The notes under the pieces: model-generated
What the model was told of the DNA's origin: nothing
The model's input: only the letters and a program-made list of their open reading frames with translations
The model's database searches: none
Translations under genes and position numbers: made by a program
Source: Chitinophagales bacterium
GTDB lineage: Bacteria > Bacteroidota > Bacteroidia > Chitinophagales > Saprospiraceae
Assembly: GCA_013297575.1 (NCBI GenBank)
Contig: JAAFHO010000136.1
Span: forward strand, 1 to 10,456
Length of the DNA stretch: 10,456 nt
Direction: 5' to 3'
Shown: one piece after another, positions 1-6,060 of the stretch
How the letters are laid out: each line of letters begins with the position of its first letter
Numbering within the stretch: position 1 is the first letter of the stretch

Positions 1-296
1 GAATAGGCTACTTTAGATACAGGATACTTGGATTCCAGACCAATACCCGTCTCAAAAAAGAGCATTTTGCCCAAATCTACTTTTGCTTGTGTAACAGGGT
101 TCTTTGCATCTTGATTGGGTAATGCTGCAAAGTCGTCGCTTTGTGGTAAAATAAAATACTGATATGAGCCTGTTTCTGACCGCTGATTGAGTAGTTCCTT
201 AAGCGAACCATCAAGGTCGGTGACGGGCTCATGTACACAGGAAAATAAATAACCTGTGGATAAAATAATTGAGAAAATAATGTATTTTTTTTTCAT
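1..296 (-). CDS. Lipoprotein, probable di-heme cytochrome c peroxidase family (N-terminal part only)
   Basis: The frame opens with ATG at 296 and runs uninterrupted off the left edge, giving the first 98 residues. Residues 1-20 form a lipoprotein signal: Lys-rich start, hydrophobic stretch, then LFSC with Cys20 as the likely lipidated residue. Around residues 66-85 it reads NPVTQAKVDLGKMLFFETGI, which resembles the segment just before the first heme motif in the cytochrome c peroxidase/MauG family (pattern N-P-x-T-x-x-x-x-x-L-G-x-x-L-F-x-x). The CxxCH heme motif would lie beyond the window, so heme binding is not seen. Family members reduce hydrogen peroxide or act as MauG-like oxidases in the periplasm; which applies here cannot be told. 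No Shine-Dalgarno is evident before the ATG. It is divergent from the gene at 532. Confidence 0.6.
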   Translation of the reverse strand, partial: MKKKYIIFSIILSTGYLFSCVHEPVTDLDGSLKELLNQRSETGSYQYFILPQSDDFAALPNQDAKNPVTQAKVDLGKMLFFETGIGLESKYPVSKVAY

Positions 297-531
297 CGAA
301 CCGAAAAATTTTAAAAGGATGTTTTGATTAAATATATATTTTATACGCCAAATACCGTGCCACTACCCTGAACTTAAGGAGTAAAACAAAGGTTCTAATG
401 AAATTCTAATAAGTCAAGTCGTGAAATGCGCCGGAACCTTGAAAGGATACCGAATAAGTGCTTTAGTTTTATGTAATTGCTCCAATTGTTGCATCTTTCG
501 TCAGTTATAAACTATTCAAAAAAAGAGTATT
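297..531. other. Divergent intergenic spacer, promoters expected but not resolved
   Basis: This 235-nt AT-rich spacer separates two divergent genes and must hold both start regions. No exact TAnnTTTG -7 element is seen on either strand; the sequence around 492-501 (gcatctttcg) is a weak approximation for the rightward gene. No small gene with a good start is visible. Confidence 0.4.
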
Positions 532-1239
532 ATGCGCAAAAAAGATACTAAGTTTATTGAAATTAAAACACCTTGCCAAGAAGATCTCGCCAATATGGAT
601 GCCAGTGGGCAAGGTTTTTTTTGTCATGCCTGCAGTAAAGAAGTGATCGACTTCAGGTTTCAAAATGATCGCGAAATTCGCCAGTTTTTTGACCAATACC
701 AAGACCGAAAAGTATGTGGTTTGTTTCGCGCCGATCAAGTAGGTAAACCGCTTCCATCGGTACATACCTCAAAACATTTTTCCGCCCTCAAAATTGCGGC
801 AATTGCCCTCACTTCATTAACCATCACGCAAGGCTGTTTTATGGGCGCTGTATCGGAGCGGAAAACAAATGCAGCAACGGAATGCACGGAGACTCCATTA
901 GTAGTGGATCCCATTTTGGGGGAAACACAACCGGCAGCATCTAGTGCGCCTCACCCGCTACGCATCAAAGGTCGGGTATGGATGGTTGCGGGCGATACTG
1001 TTCCGCAGAAAGGTGGTAATTTGGCCGTAAAAGACGCAGACATAAGCATAGATATTGATAAAAACGGCTACTTTTCTTTTATTTTACCTAGTAGTTGTAC
1101 ATCCAACACGATTGAACTTAAATTTAATAGCCATATTGCGCGTACATTGCACCGCTCTGAATTACCGATCGAAGATTGTGAGATTTTTATCACTCCCCAG
1201 CCCCCAGAGATGAAAGGTAAGGTTTTAATACGAAAGTAG
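532..1239 (+). CDS. Membrane-anchored protein with N-terminal four-Cys domain and C-terminal beta domain
   Basis: A 235-aa protein of unknown function with an architecture common in Bacteroidota. Residues 8-73 hold the conserved N-terminal block: C15, then F30-C31-H-A-C34-S-K-E-V-I-D-F41, an acidic helix REIRQFF near 47-53, and C62-G-L-F65. The four cysteines could bind a metal or pair as disulfides; neither is shown. Residues 84-103 are one hydrophobic segment, probably a transmembrane helix that puts the Cys block in the cytoplasm and the remainder in the periplasm. Residues 144-185 (IKGRVW...KNGYFSFILP) resemble a carboxypeptidase regulatory-like/transthyretin beta domain, and C189 and C216 may pair. 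The start is chosen because the Cys block begins directly after it; the upstream aaaaaaagag is at best a weak ribosome site. No partner gene is adjacent. The call on existence is firm; the role is unknown. Confidence 0.85.
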   Translation: MRKKDTKFIEIKTPCQEDLANMDASGQGFFCHACSKEVIDFRFQNDREIRQFFDQYQDRKVCGLFRADQVGKPLPSVHTSKHFSALKIAAIALTSLTITQGCFMGAVSERKTNAATECTETPLVVDPILGETQPAASSAPHPLRIKGRVWMVAGDTVPQKGGNLAVKDADISIDIDKNGYFSFILPSSCTSNTIELKFNSHIARTLHRSELPIEDCEIFITPQPPEMKGKVLIRK

Positions 1240-1384
1240 TTTTTCTGCTGTCATTTGTTGGATTCCGTTTTATGTGCGTTCTTTGTGCTGATAGGAAAAG
1301 TATCTGCGCCATAAGTATTTTAATGTTATTGATTTAAAAATTTGATTTGTAACGTTTATTAAATTTTTACACACGTATTATACT

Positions 1385-1518
1385 TTTCTACCACAAAAGT
1401 GCACATAGAACACAAAGCGTTACGTACACTAAAGTGTATGCAACGCTTTGTGTTCTAAAAAACAAGCGAAGCGCCTACGCTACGTCTTTGTGAACTTTGT
1501 GTTCTTTTGTGGTAGAAA
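1385..1518. repeat. Palindromic intergenic repeat, copy A
   Basis: The element lies in the 388-nt gene-free spacer 1240-1627; the rest of that spacer is AT-rich with nothing recognisable. It is bounded by an exact 15-nt inverted repeat: tttctaccacaaaag (1385-1399) and cttttgtggtagaaa (1504-1518). Inside is a hairpin of another exact 15-bp pair, agaacacaaagcgtt (1407-1421) and aacgctttgtgttct (1442-1456), whose loop contains a further tacact/agtgta pair (1425-1430, 1433-1438). Positions 1461-1492 recur in inverted orientation at 5725-5756 with 31 of 32 bases identical. The left flank from about 1365 also resembles 5651-5685, so the homology may start before the inverted repeat. Confidence 0.85.
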
Positions 1519-1627
1519 TAAATAATGTGTTGTTGCAAAAATACTATGCTGTAGAAAAAATAATAACTAACGTTAAATTAATAAAAGTACTCACGGCACA
1601 GCCACTCGACTTATTAAACCAATACAC

Positions 1628-2989
1628 ATGAATAGATCATCATTATTGCTAGTTTTTGCACTATTGTTTAATAGCACAACCCTCCAAGCGCAAAAAGCAC
1701 ATTGGACAAAACTATTCGACGGCAAAACCCTGAAAGGCTGGAATCAGAAAAACGGCCAAGCCAAATATTATGTCGAAAACGGCGAAATTATAGGGGAAAC
1801 AGTAGCCAATACACCCAATTCTTTCCTTTGCACCAATCAAGAATACGCCGATTTTATACTCGAACTCGACCTCAAAGTCGATGATCGGATGAACTCCGGT
1901 ATCCAGTTTCGCAGCCTATCCAAACCAGAAGTACAGGACGGTCGGGTGCATGGCTATCAAATGGAAATTGATCCGTCCGTGCGCGCTTGGTCGGGTGGTA
2001 TTTACGACGAAGGAAGGCGCGATTGGCTTTATATTCCCAATATTAACCCAGCAGGTAAAAAATCCTTTCGGGTAGGGGAGTGGAACAAATACCGAATCGA
2101 GGCCATAGGTAATACCCTCCGCACTTGGATCAACGGCATTCCAGTCGCTTACCTTATAGATGATATGACTGCAAAAGGGTTTATTGCCTTGCAGGTTCAT
2201 TCCATTTATGCAGATATGAAACCAGGCATGAAAATCCGTTGGAAAAATATCCGTATTCAAACTTCCAACCTAAGCCCCAGCCCATTTGATGCGACACCTG
2301 TGGTCAATTTAGTACCCAATTTCCTCTCTGAACAGGAACACGCACAGGGATACCGTTTGCTGTTTAATGGCAAGGATTTTACGGGTTGGCGCGGTATCAA
2401 TTCCGACAAAATGCCCTCCAAAAACTGGTCTGTTGTGGACGGCGCAATTCAAATTACGCCTTCAGACGGCTCCGAAACAGGTAACGATATCGTAACAACG
2501 GAGCAGTTTGCTGCATTTGAATTGGTATTTGAATTCAAACTTACAGAATCCGCTAATTCGGGTGTTAAGTATTTTGTCAACGAAAAGTGGAGTACCGAAG
2601 GGAAATCGGGTATTGGGCTGGAGTACCAAATCCTCGACGATGAGCACCATCCTGATGCGAAACAAGGCGTTGTGGGTAACCGAACTTTGGCGAGTTTGTA
2701 CGATTTAATCCCTTCCGAAAAATTAGAAAAGCGTTTCCAACGCAAAATAGGGGAGTGGAACCAAGGACGTATTCAGGTTTTTCCCAATAACCAAGTCGTT
2801 TATTGGCTCAATGGATTTAAAGTGGTGGAATACGAACGCAAATCCAATATTTTTAGGGCATTGGTTGCCCGTAGTAAATACGAAAAAATAGAAGGATTTG
2901 GGATGAACGATGCAGGCCCAATACTCTTACAAAATCACGGCGATGCAGTGGGTTTTCGGGGGATTAAGTTGCGGGTACTTACGCCTTAA
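1628..2989 (+). CDS. Secreted protein with two DUF1080 (3-keto-disaccharide hydrolase) domains
   Basis: A 453-aa exported protein. Residues 1-21 are a signal peptide with probable cleavage after TTLQA. The first DUF1080 domain (PF06439, concanavalin A-like fold) spans about 25-211: KLFDGKTLKGW, ENGEIIGE near 50, NSGIQFRS 89-96, a YQMEID near 110, and the final strand MKIRWKNIRIQ. The second spans about 241-451: YRLLFNGKDFTGW, VVDGAIQI, NSGVKYF 310-316, GLEYQILDDEHHPD 330-343, and the closing GFRGIKLRVL. Single-domain members are usually about half this length, so this is an internal duplication whose copies have diverged. Characterised family members act on 3-keto sugars produced by glycoside oxidation; the substrate here is not known. 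The start has no Shine-Dalgarno, and the signal peptide fixes it. No oxidoreductase partner lies next to it; its nearest codirectional neighbour is 388 nt upstream across repeat copy A. Confidence 0.9.
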   Translation: MNRSSLLLVFALLFNSTTLQAQKAHWTKLFDGKTLKGWNQKNGQAKYYVENGEIIGETVANTPNSFLCTNQEYADFILELDLKVDDRMNSGIQFRSLSKPEVQDGRVHGYQMEIDPSVRAWSGGIYDEGRRDWLYIPNINPAGKKSFRVGEWNKYRIEAIGNTLRTWINGIPVAYLIDDMTAKGFIALQVHSIYADMKPGMKIRWKNIRIQTSNLSPSPFDATPVVNLVPNFLSEQEHAQGYRLLFNGKDFTGWRGINSDKMPSKNWSVVDGAIQITPSDGSETGNDIVTTEQFAAFELVFEFKLTESANSGVKYFVNEKWSTEGKSGIGLEYQILDDEHHPDAKQGVVGNRTLASLYDLIPSEKLEKRFQRKIGEWNQGRIQVFPNNQVVYWLNGFKVVEYERKSNIFRALVARSKYEKIEGFGMNDAGPILLQNHGDAVGFRGIKLRVLTP

Positions 2990-3044
2990 AGTTTACATTA
3001 AAATGAGATGCGTTTAATGAACTGGGTTTTCTCATAAAAATTTT

Positions 3045-3162
3045 AGGTGCAGCGCACCGCAATATTTGTAGAAATGATAAATTTTCCGTGTTTTGAAGGT
3101 GCGCGCACCATAATATTAAATTCAATGTCACGGTGCTACAAATATTGCAGTGCGCTGCACCT
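3045..3162. repeat. Large inverted repeat at a convergent gene junction
   Basis: Arms of 26 nt at 3045-3070 (aggtgcagcgcaccgcaata...) and 3137-3162 are reverse complements with a single mismatch. Each arm also holds a small hairpin, GGTGC-agc-GCACC on the left (3046-3058). Between the arms is a perfect 12-nt palindrome ggtgcgcgcacc (3098-3109), followed like the left hairpin by an AATATT-type stretch, so the element looks built from repeated units of short hairpin plus AATATT. It sits between the convergent genes ending at 2989 and 3181, where it could stop transcription from both sides; there is no clear U-tract for a classical terminator, so that role is inference. Confidence 0.8.
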
Positions 3163-3180
3163 TGCCTATTTTTTTCGTCC

Positions 3181-3690
3181 TTAGTTCGGGTTTTTGGTTT
3201 GATAATGTTTCGTCACCGATTCCACCGATTCAATAAAATCTGCATCTAATTTCAAGTCGTCTAATGGTTGTGGGGTGATGCGTAAGTATTCTACGGAGCC
3301 GCTTTTTAAGGCGAAGGTCAACATGCCTTTATTGATCCGCTTGCAATAAAAGAAATTAAAGACTTGCCCCTCTACGAAACCACCGCCATGGATCAAGCCA
3401 AGTCGCTCATAGTTCAACATCATTAATTTGGTAATGTGAATGGGCGTTTTTTGAAAGATGAACGTTCCACCGGCTTTGATGATTTCTAAGATAAATGGAG
3501 CCTTTATCTTTTTGCTGTCTCGCAAGAAATTGGGCTTTTCTCCGAAATTGTCCATAAAAAAACGAAGGATTTCTCTAAATTCTTCGCTTCCGGCCAACAT
3601 CGTTTCCAATTGAATTAATTTTTCTGTTGACATAGTAGATAAGTATATTTGATGAATGTTTTGGTGTTGTTCGACTTGCATTTTAAGCAT
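3181..3690 (-). CDS. Hypothetical protein, 169 aa
   Basis: I do not recognise this protein. It is soluble-looking, without signal peptide or transmembrane segment. The first third is helical and charged (STEKLIQLETML, EEFREILRFFMDNFGE), the middle is mixed (FILEIIKAGGTFIFQKTPI, then GLIHGGGFVEGQVFNFFYC), and the C-terminal part could be beta strands followed by an acidic helix. A TAA in frame directly precedes the ATG at 3690, so translation cannot start further upstream; the alternatives inside are Met4 (3681) and Met20 (3633), and MSTEKL at Met20 is a credible start because the conserved-looking part begins there. A Bacteroidota-type promoter match lies about 75 nt upstream, and a small ORF overlaps the 5' end. 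Confidence 0.65.
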   Translation of the reverse strand: MLKMQVEQHQNIHQIYLSTMSTEKLIQLETMLAGSEEFREILRFFMDNFGEKPNFLRDSKKIKAPFILEIIKAGGTFIFQKTPIHITKLMMLNYERLGLIHGGGFVEGQVFNFFYCKRINKGMLTFALKSGSVEYLRITPQPLDDLKLDADFIESVESVTKHYQTKNPN

Positions 3691-3778
3691 TTATAGATGC
3701 CACAGCAAAACCCAAACCCACCACTGTGCGCGCAGCCACCCATGCAGCCAATTCCACGCCGCTACAAAGGTATTGCAT
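3683..3778 (-). CDS. Possible 31-aa hydrophobic small ORF overlapping the downstream gene
   Basis: Reading leftward from ATG at 3778 there is an open frame of 31 codons, beginning MQYLCSGVELAAWVAARTVV and ending in a TAA at 3685-3683. The last 23 or so residues (ELAAWVAARTVVGLGFAVAS...) are hydrophobic with small residues and could form one membrane helix. The stop overlaps the first codons of the 169-aa gene (8 nt overlap with its first ATG, 1 nt before its Met4 ATG), an arrangement that suggests translational coupling. Its body is clearly richer in G and C than the AT-rich sequence just upstream. Against it: the best promoter match lies inside codons 3-5, so a transcript from there would lack this ATG and leave only an internal GTG at 3757. 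No known family is recognised. Confidence 0.25.
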   Translation of the reverse strand: MQYLCSGVELAAWVAARTVVGLGFAVASINA

Positions 3779-3796
3779 TTTTTTAATTACACACAA
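3765..3796 (-). promoter_or_regulatory. Candidate Bacteroidota sigma-AB type promoter for the 169-aa gene
   Basis: On the minus strand TACCTTTG (3772-3765) matches the Bacteroidota -7 consensus TAnnTTTG exactly, and TTG (3796-3794) lies 21 nt upstream, in the accepted -33 spacing range. Transcription would begin near 3758, giving a 5' leader of roughly 70 nt before the ATG at 3690. It is the only exact match seen in the spacers that I checked. Confidence 0.45.
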
Positions 3797-3856
3797 TTTG
3801 TTTTAAAAAAATTACTTATTTTTTAAAATAAAAACAATTGGTTGCTTTTTTAGTGC

Positions 3857-5575
3857 TTACGACTTAAAATCCACAACAACCCCGCCAGCCTGCAAAAGCC
3901 CATTTTTATACTGGTATTTTTTTCCAGCGGGTATTAAAACCAATACCCGTGCCGCATCAGCAGGGACTGAAAAGCGGAAAGTTCCATGCGTATTGTGTCC
4001 TAAAAAAGTACGCCCCACTGTATCATATACGTCCACGTTTTTGTTACCCAAGTCTATTTCCACGGTTTTTGGTGAATTGTATGGGTTGAAATAAAGATAG
4101 GTCGGAAAAGCGGCCTGTTTTTTATAAAAATCCGTCACACGACAGTCAATTTGCAATATTTCTGGTACATTGGTGGCTTGTACTGTGCCGCCAAATGCGC
4201 CCACATGCCCGCTTCCATACACCGAAAACATACTCTGTTTCGGATTGCCTTCCACCCAAAGAGGGCCATCGCCTTGCGCAAATGGCGTGATACCCTTGAA
4301 CTCGGGGTAAATGGATGACTTGATAATGCCCTCGTAAGCAATCACATTTTTGGTATCGGATTTGAACTGTGGTAAGGCTTGAAGGCTATCGGGCATTTCG
4401 GCGGGATAGCAAAAACGCGCTGCATTGGTGGCATTAAGTGCCCATTTGCCTACTGTGCGGGCATAACGTTGGTCGTAGCGCACCATCGCGGCCAGCGGCA
4501 TCATTAGGTCAAATGTGTTCATCAGGAAGCCATAACCGCCATTGTGTACGGTGCTGCCCGCCAGACCGCTCACATCGTAGCCGCCCCAGTTGTCGGCGAT
4601 TACGCCCCAGCCTTCGCGCCCCACGGCAGTGCCATCAAAAGTCCAATTCAAAAAACGAGCAATATCGTAATGCGTACCTGCTTCTGCATTCATGCGCGCA
4701 CCCACATAAGCCGCTATGGGCATCATGGCCTCGTAAAAGCGGTTTTCTTTTTGGTTGTACAAGACATCCATGGCGTTTTTGGCAGCACGCAGGTATTTTT
4801 CGTCGCCAAATTTGACCCAAGCCGAATACAAAATAAAGGCGTAACCACCAGCCACATCTTCTTGGGTGGGAATGTGATTGGTCTCGCCCTTCATCTCTTT
4901 AAAATTGAAGTACGAATAACTATAACTCTTGCCCATTATCGAATCAGAACGGTAAAATTGGTCGGCAATACTGCGCAAAATGGGTTCAAAACTTTTTTCG
5001 TTAGGATACAAATCCGCCACACTATAAAAAAGTACATTATTGTGCACCTCGTACCAAAAATCGTTGCCATAACCACCACCGATATGCGCGCCTTTATTGG
5101 TAAAATTCATAATAACATTCCAGCCATTATCGCTGTTAAAATAGTTGCGGAGCATACCCACATAGTCAAGTCCATTTTGTTGGCTTTTGTCAATGCCCAC
5201 TAAAGAAGCACCAAGTACTGCGCCCAAAGCGCCGAGTGCTTCGTGGTTTTCGCCGTTGTTGATGGCCGGCCCCATACGCACATCGCCCATAGCGGTATAA
5301 AGCCCGAAAGTAGTAGAAGGGAAATTTCGACCTTTTTTATCTAACCAAACGATCGGCCAATAAGCACCTTTTTGGTTAAAATCGAAGGCCGTTTGGTCAA
5401 AATCCAGTGCTGTTTGTTTCCAATCCTTGTATTTGTAGGGTTTTGGATGGTTGGGCATTTTTTCCACACGTTGGAGCGCAATTTGCGTGCTTGGTGTGGC
5501 AGTTGGGGTAAAATGTTGCGGTGAAGTGCAACACACAAAGACCAAAGAGGTAATGAAAAGTATAATTTTATGCAT
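3857..5575 (-). CDS. Large lipoprotein, putative (alpha/alpha) barrel carbohydrate-active enzyme, family not assigned
   Basis: A 572-aa exported protein with a short hydrophobic leader ending in VFVCCTS, so Cys15 or Cys16 is probably lipidated. Residues about 85-390 alternate paired amphipathic helices with Gly- and aromatic-rich loops (NNGENHEALGALGAV 106-120, DFWYEVHNNVLFYSVADLYP 172-191, QEDVAGGYAFILYSAWVKFG 238-257, EGWGVIADNWGGYDVSGLAG 321-340, HNGGYGFLMNTFDLMMPLAA 344-363), the look of an (alpha/alpha) toroid as in six-hairpin glycosidases and polysaccharide lyases. Residues about 490-551 look like a small C-terminal beta-sandwich (TVEIDLGNKNVDVYDTVGRT, then a strand ending ARVLVLIPAG). 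Repeated acidic residues in conserved-looking loops (E109, E176, E239, D240, D328) are catalytic candidates by inference only. I could not assign a GH or PL family from memory. It stands alone: 166 nt of spacer to the downstream 169-aa gene and 485 nt of repeat-bearing spacer upstream. Confidence 0.75.
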   Translation of the reverse strand: MHKIILFITSLVFVCCTSPQHFTPTATPSTQIALQRVEKMPNHPKPYKYKDWKQTALDFDQTAFDFNQKGAYWPIVWLDKKGRNFPSTTFGLYTAMGDVRMGPAINNGENHEALGALGAVLGASLVGIDKSQQNGLDYVGMLRNYFNSDNGWNVIMNFTNKGAHIGGGYGNDFWYEVHNNVLFYSVADLYPNEKSFEPILRSIADQFYRSDSIMGKSYSYSYFNFKEMKGETNHIPTQEDVAGGYAFILYSAWVKFGDEKYLRAAKNAMDVLYNQKENRFYEAMMPIAAYVGARMNAEAGTHYDIARFLNWTFDGTAVGREGWGVIADNWGGYDVSGLAGSTVHNGGYGFLMNTFDLMMPLAAMVRYDQRYARTVGKWALNATNAARFCYPAEMPDSLQALPQFKSDTKNVIAYEGIIKSSIYPEFKGITPFAQGDGPLWVEGNPKQSMFSVYGSGHVGAFGGTVQATNVPEILQIDCRVTDFYKKQAAFPTYLYFNPYNSPKTVEIDLGNKNVDVYDTVGRTFLGHNTHGTFRFSVPADAARVLVLIPAGKKYQYKNGLLQAGGVVVDFKS

Positions 5576-5696
5576 TTTTTTTAAAATATTCGATGTTTGT
5601 AACTACTTAGGAGATATGTGTTTACTAGACTGTAAAATAAGTATTTACGTTTTTTTTATACACGTAGTATGTTTTCCGCCACAACGTAGCGTCCAC

Positions 5697-5920
5697 TTTT
5701 TCCACCACAAAAGCGCACAAAGTGCACAAAGACGTAGAGTAGGCGCTTCGCTTGTTTTTTTAGAACACAAAGCGTTTCGTACACTTTAGGGCACAACGCT
5801 TTGTGTTCTTTGTGCACTCGTACGCTATTCTGTGGTAGGAAAAGCGATCACTCTACGCTTTGTGAACTCAAAAAAGAGCGAAGCGATCACTCTACGCTTT
5901 GTGTACTTTTGTGGTAGAAA
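5697..5920. repeat. Palindromic intergenic repeat, copy B (extended, inverted relative to copy A)
   Basis: The core (about 5697-5843) is copy A turned around: left end tttccaccacaaaag (5699-5713), then 5725-5756 matching 1461-1492 in reverse complement with one mismatch, then the same exact 15-bp hairpin arms agaacacaaagcgtt (5762-5776) and aacgctttgtgttct (5795-5809), and an end motif tgtggtaggaaaa (5831-5843). An additional 11-bp pair agtgcacaaag/ctttgtgcact (5721-5731, 5808-5818) nests around the hairpin. Beyond the core a duplicated unit follows and a second end motif cttttgtggtagaaa (5906-5920) closes the element. A related tttccgccacaa motif lies just outside at about 5674. Open frames crossing it are repeat-derived and not genes. 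Confidence 0.85.
5842..5903. repeat. Two-unit tandem direct repeat inside copy B
   Basis: The 23-nt sequence aagcgatcactctacgcttt+gtg occurs exactly at 5842-5864 and 5881-5903, a period of 39 nt. Copy A lacks this section, so the difference between the copies is a local duplication or insertion next to the end motif. Confidence 0.85.
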
Positions 5921-6033
5921 AGTACACAAAATGGATAAAAAAACTTATTTTACAGTGTACTTACATAGGTTTTAAGGCGTTTCTTTAAAATGAGGTTTTA
6001 ATTCAAGTAATTAGATCTGCTTACATCTCTTTT

Positions 6034-6057
6034 AGCCCTTTTTTGACTGAAAAGGCT
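6034..6057 (-). terminator. Weak hairpin directly after the MFS gene
   Basis: AGCCcTTTT...AAAAGGCT (plus strand 6034-6057) forms an imperfect stem with one bulge, beginning 3 nt after the stop codon of the MFS transporter. Read on the minus strand, it is followed by aaaagagatg and not by a run of T, so it is not a classical rho-independent terminator; it may still stabilise the 3' end of the operon transcript. Confidence 0.25.
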
Positions 6058-6060
6058 GCT

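Larger units (their letters stand above)
5629..5956. repeat. Outer 14-bp inverted repeat enclosing repeat copy B
   Basis: actgtaaaataagt (5629-5642) and acttattttacagt (5943-5956) are exact reverse complements 300 nt apart, and the bases beyond them (atgtgtttac / rc of gtacttacat) retain partial similarity. They frame the whole repeat copy B inside the 485-nt gene-free spacer 5576-6060. The arrangement resembles terminal inverted repeats of a small non-autonomous element, although no target-site duplication could be confirmed by eye. Confidence 0.55.

Noticed and set aside
376..409. aaggag followed by ATG at 398 as a possible small gene
   Set aside because: The frame stops after three codons (ATG AAA TTC TAA).
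389..440. aaggttc / gaacctt 7-bp inverted repeat in the divergent spacer
   Set aside because: The arms are short and 38 nt apart in AT-rich DNA; chance occurrence is likely and nothing else supports an operator.
4544..5203. Rightward 219-codon open frame inside the 572-aa lipoprotein gene
   Set aside because: It lies entirely antisense to the lipoprotein gene, shows no domain or signal, and its length is explained by the codon pattern of the real gene.
5451..5789. Rightward 112-codon open frame over the start of the lipoprotein gene and repeat copy B
   Set aside because: It overlaps a well-supported gene on the other strand and its C-terminal part (HHKSAQSAQRRR...) is a translation of the palindromic repeat, a known source of spurious proteins.
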